In this document: positions 58,201 through 64,000 of the stretch, in pieces
How positions within the stretch are numbered: position 1 is the first letter of the stretch
How the letters are laid out: every line of letters starts with the position of its first letter
Assembly: GCA_047967505.1 (NCBI GenBank)
Contig: CM106538.1
Length of the DNA stretch: 64,000 nucleotides
Strand: one strand, 5' to 3'
Origin: Dipteris shenzhenensis
Lineage: Eukaryota; Polypodiophyta; Polypodiopsida; Gleicheniales
Made by a program: the position numbers and the translations under genes
Notes under the pieces: model-generated
The model's database searches: none
Told to the model about the DNA's origin: nothing
What the model saw: the letters and a program-made list of their open reading frames with translations, nothing else

Positions 58201-58850
58201 CGTGTGCCATAGCTTTGCGTAGTCATGCTAGTAGGGATTGTAAAAATGTATGCAGTGTACCTTCCACGTGGCACATACCAAATCAGTTCGAGACCAAATC
58301 TCGTGTGGATGTATGTCTAGGGTGGCCTAAGAGTTGTGCAAAGTTTCATCCCCAATAGATAAGTCCACACGCATATTTTGTTAGTACATGCGCCATATCT
58401 TTGCCGCAGTCGTGCTAGTAGGGATTGTAAAAATCTCGGGGGGGTCACTCATCATATGTAACCCTATCACGTGAGTTCAATAGAAGGATTTTTTTTATTT
58501 CTAAAATTTACATAAATAAATATACATAAGGGACTATTTAAAATAGTTTTGGAAAAAATTTACAGATTTGTATAGAAAAGGGGTACATTTTATTAATGAA
58601 AATTTTACAGATAAGATATTTTAGAAATAGGCCTTGAACGCACGTGATATAGAGGGTTTGTACATAGTGACCCCCCCGACGTAAAAATGTACGCATTATA
58701 CCTTCCATGTGGCGCATACCAAATCAGTTGGAGACCAAATCTTACGTGGATGTATGTCTAGGGTGACCTAAGAGTCGTGCAAAGTTTCACCCCCAACAGA
58801 AATGTCCACATGCGTATTTCATTAGTACGTGCACCATTTTTCATACTTTG
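55220..58850. repeat. 150-190 bp satellite with TTTAGGG telomere-type runs
   Basis: About 20 tandem units, each carrying GCTAGTAGGGATTGTAAAAA, TGTACGCATTATACCTTCCA, CGTGGCGCATACCAAATCAG, CCAAATCTTGCATGGATGTA and AGCCTAAGAGCCGTGTGAAG. In units from about 55590 to 57105 the joint holds two to five TTTAGGG repeats. In units after 57240 it holds instead ATAAGTCCACATGCGTATTT and CGTGCGCCATTTTTCATACG. Both joint types also occur in the first few units. The array is interrupted by MITE copy 3 (58435-58680). Short ORFs inside are repeat shadows. Confidence 0.92.
58435..58680. mobile_element. 246-bp MITE copy 3, inside the satellite
   Basis: Begins CTCGGGGGGGTCACTCATCA and ends TAGTGACCCCCCCGAC, flanked by the perfect 8-bp duplication GTAAAAAT (58427-58434 and 58681-58688). 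Removing it restores the satellite unit GATTGTAAAAATGTACGC. The final G of the terminal GAG has become C. Confidence 0.94.
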
Positions 58851-58854
58851 GAAA

Positions 58855-59110
58855 ACCAAAGTAGACTCAACACAATACAAGTTGGAGAGCTTCTCTCTCT
58901 GCACAAAGTTGTATCACAAAGTTGTAACACAATGTTGTAACACATTCTCTTTCTACATGTAGAAGTCGTATGTAGAAGTTGTAACACATTCTCTTTCTAC
59001 ATGTAGAAGTTGTAACACAAAGTTGTAACACAAAGTTGTATCACAAAGTTGTATTACAAAGTTGTAACACAAAGTTGTAATACAAAGTTGTGCACAGCCA
59101 GAAAGTGCAA
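58855..59110. repeat. GTTGTAACACAAA short tandem repeat
   Basis: About ten copies of a 14-15 bp unit (AAAGTTGTAACACAA, with TATC/TATT variants), interrupted by a duplicated TTCTCTTTCTACATGTAGAA palindrome-containing block. It lies between the satellite and the second copia element and may be part of that element's LTR or leader, but no matching LTR is in the window. Confidence 0.75.
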
Positions 59111-59514
59111 GAGTGCATTGTCTCAGATTGAGATGCCCTTCATGGTGTGGTGAGAGGGCAATATATGTTGCGGGATAGGTCAAAGACCTTGGTGACTTTA
59201 TTTTTCTTATTCGAGGCCATTTCAGGGCCCGTTTTGGAGACAGAAGTTCTCTGCAAGCATTGTGAAAAAGGCCCTATCTTTGCTGTGCAACCACTGTTCT
59301 GTAGGTCGATGAAAAGTTGCTGCAAAAATTGCATCATATGCCTATGCGCAGAGATATTAGGAGTTACAGAATCATCCTTATTGCCTGTTGATGCAAAATC
59401 GTCACTAGGAAGTGACTGTGTGGTCAAATACCACTTTTGTCAGTTCTGCAGATTTGCCCTTGTGAGGCAGAAGCTGTCTTTTGCAGTGACAGAATATTTT
59501 GTAGTGTTTTGTTA

Positions 59515-62500
59515 TGGCGTCTGATTCTCTTTCATAGGTTGTCACTGAAAAGCTTGACAGGAACAACTTCCAAGCATGGAAGTTTAGAATGACGAATTTC
59601 CTTATGGGAAAAGGCTATTGGGAGTTCATTATAGGAAATAAAGAAGAACCAGTTCTTCCTAATGTTCCCAATCAATAGGAAATGCAGGCATTTAAAGGAT
59701 GGCATGAGAGAGCCAGAAAAGTTATGTACTGGCTATCTATCAGTATTTCAGATTCTATGATCGTGCATATTTAGAATGCAAGTACGCCAAAGGAGGCATG
59801 GGATACTTTGGCAAAAATGCACAGCACAAATATGCAAGCCAAGAAAATGCAGCTCAAGCGGGAGTTGCATAATGTGCAGAGAGAAAATGTGAGCATCAAT
59901 GACTACCACATGAAGGTAAAGAAGATTGCAGATGCACTTGCTTCCATTGGGTCGCTAGTGGAAGATGATGATTTAGTTTCTGTGACCTTGAATGGTCTAG
60001 GAAAGGATTATGCACAATTTCAGACATCCATTGCTGTCCGTGAAAAATTTTTTGATTTTGAGGAGTTGTTTGCTCTTCTAATTTCTGAAGAGCAGAGAAA
60101 TGGTGGTGCATCTTCTTCAGGAGGAAATTCAAAAGAAATTGTCTTCTACTCAAATGTTGGAAGAGTTAGAGGCAGAGGTAGAGCAGGCCGATCTGGAGAC
60201 CGTGGTAGAAATTAGAATATGTAGCAAACTCAAGAAAACTAGTCCTATGGAGGAGGACATGGTAACTCTAGAGGTAGGGGGAGCCAAAGAGATCGTGGTG
60301 GATGGCAGAGAGGCCAAAATGCAAACAACAATGTTGATTGCTACTACTGTGGTCAAATGGGTCATATGGCTAAAGACTGCTATAAAAAGTAGAATGACAT
60401 CATGAATGGAAAATTGCAACAAGGGAATTATGCATCTTCTAGTAGACAGGGTGATGATAGAAATGAGCATCTGTTTATGGTGCAGCACATGACCAATTAT
60501 GTGACAAGTGCAGAAGGAAGCAATGATGTGTGGTATGTTGACTCAGGTGCGTCAAACCACATGACAGGTCATGCAGAATGGATGTAGGATGCAAGGAAAA
60601 TGGAAAGACCAAGATTTGTGGAGACTGGTGATGATACTGCACATCCTATTGTGCAGATCGGCAAATTCCTTTGTTTATGCAGGATGGGAAAAAAAAAACT
60701 TTTTGATGTATTTCATGTCTCGAATATCACCAAGAGCTTGGTTTTTGTTGGTCAAATGGTTGAGGAGGGCTTGCAGGTCAGATTTAATCCTCATGGATGA
60801 TTTGTTGAGGATATGAAAAATAATGGTCGCTTGATAGCAAAAGGGAAGAAGAAGGGCAGGATGTTTATGTTGGATGTGGACATACGTGAATTGAGTGCAA
60901 CAATGTTTGCACATGGGACCGATGTTGTTGCAGATATTGATATCTGGCATAAACGCATTGGTCATGTTAATGTACAGTGACTTAAATCAATGCAAGCCCA
61001 AAATATTGATGCAGGTTTTCCTAAATTCAAAGTTGCAGAAATGCATAAGGTATGTGAAGCCTGTCAATTTGGAAAACAGGCAAGGAAACCATTTCCTAGA
61101 CATGTTCAAGAGAGTAAGAGGCCATTGGAATTAATCCACTCTGATGTGTGGACTACTAAAGCTGCATCTATTGGAGGCTGTCATTATTTTGTCACTTTTA
61201 TTGATGACTACAGCAGAAAAGTTTGGGTGTATTTTATGAAAAAGAAAAGTGAAGTGTTTGGGCATTTCAAATCTTTTAAAGCTATGGTTGAAAAAGAAAT
61301 AAGCCTGCAAATAAAATGCCTAAGGTCAGATGGAGGGGGAGAGTACCTCTCAAATGAGTTTACAAGGTTCCTGCAGCAGCATGGCATAAAGTAGCAATAT
61401 TCATGCAGTCATACCCCATAGCAAAATGGACTTGCAGAAAGGAAAAACAGGCATATTGGAGAGGTATCTCGGGCCATGCTCAATGAAAAAGACCTGTCAG
61501 ATTTTTATTGGGCTGAAGCAGTTGCTACAGCAATCTACATAATGAACAGGTTTCCCGCTGCAGCAATACATGGCATGATGCCAAAGGATATACTAGTAGG
61601 AAACCAGATATTTCTCATTTGGAAATTTTCAGATGCATTGCCTATGTTCATGTGCTAGATGAGTTGAGGTCCAAGTTGGATCCAAAATCTGAGAAGTACA
61701 TCTTTATTGGTTATTCTCTATAGCAGAAAGGGTATAGATGCTAAAACCATTATACTCGTAAGTTTACAGTGAGCAGAGATGATGTTTTTTATGAGATGAG
61801 TAGCTGGTATAAACCAGTAAATGTGATTGATGATGTAGATGCACAAAATGGTAATGCCGCACAGAATTCACAGCAGCAATCACAAAATATAAGTGGACCT
61901 GCAGTGTCCTCTAGCACTGGATCACATACTTTTCCATGGACAGGCAGATTGAGATCAGGAGAATCTCCTAAAAGCAATGCAGAAAGTGGTATGCAGGTAT
62001 CACAAAAAGGAAAAGAGAAGGTAGATCAGCCCATGTTTGATGTAAATGCAGGTCACTCTTATGTGGACGGTGAATCCAATGGCTGAGAACAGAGCATTGA
62101 TGATGAGTTGGGTATTCCTTCTATTGTTACACCTAGATTAAGGAAGACCAGGGATGTTTTGAGAGCACCTGGAAGCGAGCCTATTTTGCACAGGTTTACC
62201 AGAGCTAAGTATCCTGTGGATAGGCTGAAATATGATGGATTTACAGCCATTCACTATGCCTATATGATCAAAGTGATATAGGAACCAGAACCCACTTCTT
62301 TGAGCAAGCCATGGGAAAAGAAAAATGGGAGAAAGCCATGGATGAAGAAATGGATGCCTTGGAAGCAAATGCTACATGGGAATTGGTGCCTTTCCCTAAA
62401 GACAAGAATGCAATTGGCTATAAGTGGGTTTATAAGGTGAAGCACAATGCACATGGTTCTGTGAACAGATACAAGGTAAGATTAGTTGTCAAGGGGTATG

Positions 62501-63083
62501 CACAGACATATGGCATTGATTATGAAGAACATTCAGTTCGGTTGCAAGGATGGCAGCCGTAAGAGCAATCATTGCTATGGCTGCATCAAAGGGATGGTCT
62601 TTACATCAGATGGATGTAAAGAATGCCTTCTTCCATGGTGATTTGCAAGAATAGGTCTTTATGGAGCAGCCACTAGGTTATGTTCATGCTGTTCATCCTG
62701 AGTTTGTTTGCAGGTTGAAGAAAGCCTTGTATGGCTTGAAGCAAGCACCTAGAGCATGGTCTGACAAGATAGGACAATATCTTGTCACTATTGGCTTTCA
62801 AATTTCCAAGGCATATTTCTCACTTTATGTGAGAAAAACAGAGAAAGGTATTATGCTGCTTGTCATTTATGTTGATGATTTGATCATCACAGGTGATAGT
62901 GATGAAGATATCCTTCATGTGAAAATGCTATTGAAGCAAAAGTTTGAGATGAAGGATTTGGGAGAGCTGCGTTATTTCTTGGGCATTGAGGTGATTAGAT
63001 CACCAAGTGGGATACGGCTCTTACAGAGGCAGTATGGATTGGACATGCTGTCCAAATATGGGATGACAGGCTATAAGCTTTAA
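59515..63083 (+). pseudogene. Dead Ty1/copia gag-pol, 3' truncated
   Basis: Starts MASDSLS then an immediate TAG. Gag (EKLDRNNFQAWKFRMTNFL; the knuckle CYYCGQMGHMAKDC at about 60345), protease (WYVDSGASNHMT at about 60530), GAG-pre-integrase (DIWHKRIGH, CEACQFGKQARKPF), integrase (HSDVWTT, FIDDYSRKVWVYF, RSDGGGEY, QNGLAERKN), and RT ([32 protein letters not shown]) follow in order with stops and shifts. It ends at about 63083 before RNase H. Of about 14 in-frame stops read, 11 are TAG, 3 TGA and none TAA. It is distinct in sequence from the copia at 29.7-35.6 kb. No LTRs found. Confidence 0.9.
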
Positions 63084-63150
63084 TAGATCCTGTCCCCAGA
63101 TTCACCCTGACTGTAGTGTCTCGATTCTGGATTGTCAGTCTATCAGTTCC

Positions 63151-63548
63151 CTAGTCATGCAGGACTGATGATTCTCGTAACCAAGGACATCCCAGTAAGA
63201 TTTGATAGGATTTTTTGGGGAGATCCAAGATTGTGAATTGAAGGGAAAAGCGAGCTTCTGCGATCTTTGTGGACACACCATTCACTATTCCTAAGGGTTT
63301 AGCCCATGAATCAGCGGCAAGGTGTATGTTGAAATTAGCCTTTTGCATGGGTGGGAGACCCCATTCTTCATAGAGCTCCTTTGATAAGACATTTACACCT
63401 GCTCCACCATCCACTATGGCTTGGACTTCATTATATGCCTTGTGGATCAAAGGCACAATAATCTTGTGTATGTTATCTCTCTCACCCATCCACATAGGGA
63501 TATCTTCAATGTTGTTCATAGGTGGAGGGGGATTTGCGAGTTCAACCA
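63151..63548 (-). pseudogene. Ty3/gypsy retropepsin fragment, at the assembly gap
   Basis: On minus: IEDIPMWMGERDNIHKIIVP, then AIVDGGAGVNVLSKELYEEW (retropepsin with D-G-G), then LAADSWAKPLGIVNGV and SYQILLGCPWL. These are the protease signatures of plant gypsy elements. It runs into the N gap, so the upstream part is unknown, and it ends near 63151. It does not match the gypsy at 13.3-14.3 kb closely and is on the other strand. Confidence 0.8.
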
Positions 63549-63648
63549 NNNNNNNNNNNNNNNNNNNNNNNNNNNNNNNNNNNNNNNNNNNNNNNNNNNN
63601 NNNNNNNNNNNNNNNNNNNNNNNNNNNNNNNNNNNNNNNNNNNNNNNN
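63549..63648. other. Assembly gap, 100 N
   Basis: Exactly 100 unknown bases, a conventional scaffold gap of unspecified true length. Confidence 1.
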
Positions 63649-63716
63649 TTTCTCACAAGCACAATGGGGGAATACACACAAAGGTGGAGGCTGAAAACAG
63701 TTTTCCTCTTCTTAGT

Positions 63717-64000
63717 TGTGAAAGCCAAAAGAACACTAGTACAAAGAAATAGAAGAACCCTATATGTGGGTCTCAAACCAAACTCAACTAACTAAGGTGG
63801 CATACGAACTGAGCCACGAACTAGTGTAATAAGGATAGCTATCATCCAATTATTATTCGTGGGTGGTGTACCAACCGCATCTGTAGCTAACAAGTCGGTG
63901 ACATAAATGCACAACGGTCACCCTGGCATATCGCGAGTGGAGCTCGATATCTCAACACTCCCCCCTCGAGCTCAATCCCAATCCTGCACACCAAGCAGGT
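63717..64000 (-). repeat. LTR end and polypurine tract of a minus-strand LTR retroelement
   Basis: On minus, GCTCGAGGGGGGAG (63958-63971) is a good polypurine tract followed directly by TGTTGAGATATCGAGC (from 63957 leftward), the form of an LTR start (TGTTG...). The LTR would run leftward toward the gap, perhaps to about 63717. Its other end and target duplication cannot be fixed here. Confidence 0.55.

Noticed and set aside
55826-58358. ORFs within the TTTAGGG satellite
   Set aside because: They repeat with the satellite unit, and no recognised domain is present.

Overview
This is nuclear DNA from a land plant, and it is a transposon-dense region. The evidence for a plant is TNP2-type CACTA elements, Ty1/copia and Ty3/gypsy elements (one with an initiator-tRNA-Met primer site), interstitial TTTAGGG telomere-type repeats and spliceosomal introns. 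I cannot name the species. One ordinary-looking host gene (a flavin monooxygenase) in 64 kb, and the abundance of old nested elements, fit a large repeat-rich genome such as a fern, lycophyte or bryophyte, but that placement is inference. A 100-base N gap lies at 63549-63648.

Layout. 0.27-0.5 kb: an array of the palindrome ACCTCGATCGAGGT. 1.8-14.3 kb: a Ty3/gypsy fragment interrupted at 2104-13273 by a complete 11.2-kb CACTA transposon. The CACTA has two divergent genes (Transposase_24-like on minus, TNP2 on plus) separated by about 3 kb of self-complementary repeat. 14.3-15.3 kb: the terminus of a second CACTA copy. 15.3-19.4 kb: a decayed Helentron-type element (Rep, Pif1-like helicase, endonuclease). 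19.8-21.6 kb: the intact four-exon flavin monooxygenase. 22-26.5 kb: gag debris, minisatellites and two unrecognised gene remnants. 26.7-29.3 kb: a decayed DUF7869-like transposase gene. 29.7-35.6 kb: a young copia element with 181-bp LTRs. 35.6-50.1 kb: a second palindrome array, split by a 13.7-kb DNA transposon. 50-54.4 kb: a RING-finger gene remnant downstream of that array and a TATA box. 54.6-58.9 kb: CT microsatellites and a satellite carrying TTTAGGG runs. 59.5-63.1 kb: a dead copia element. 63.1-64 kb: gypsy debris and an LTR end.

The most interesting object is the 13.7-kb element at 36065-49770. Its ends (CTCAGGGGGGTCAC and GTGACCCCCCCGAG) are flanked by an 8-bp duplication, ATGTGGCA. 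The same ends occur on three 246-bp non-autonomous copies (18762, 37717, 58435), each with its own perfect 8-bp duplication, so the short copies look like internally deleted derivatives. The long element carries a spliced, multi-lesion transposase gene. Its conserved blocks (EDETAI/LVGF, SDGDSRRR, GSDAVEIFF) resemble the P-element/THAP9 RNase-H fold, and 8-bp duplications fit that superfamily. It also carries an atypical protein-kinase gene and an LRR gene fragment. The insertion split one palindrome array in two; joined at the target site, the array holds about 14 copies of a 16-18 bp palindrome just upstream of a TATA box.

Relative ages: one short copy sits inside the dead Helentron, one inside the transposase gene of the long element and one inside the telomere-like satellite, so this family moved after those sequences existed. 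The copia element at 29.7-35.6 kb (LTRs differing at one position by eye) is the youngest large insertion.
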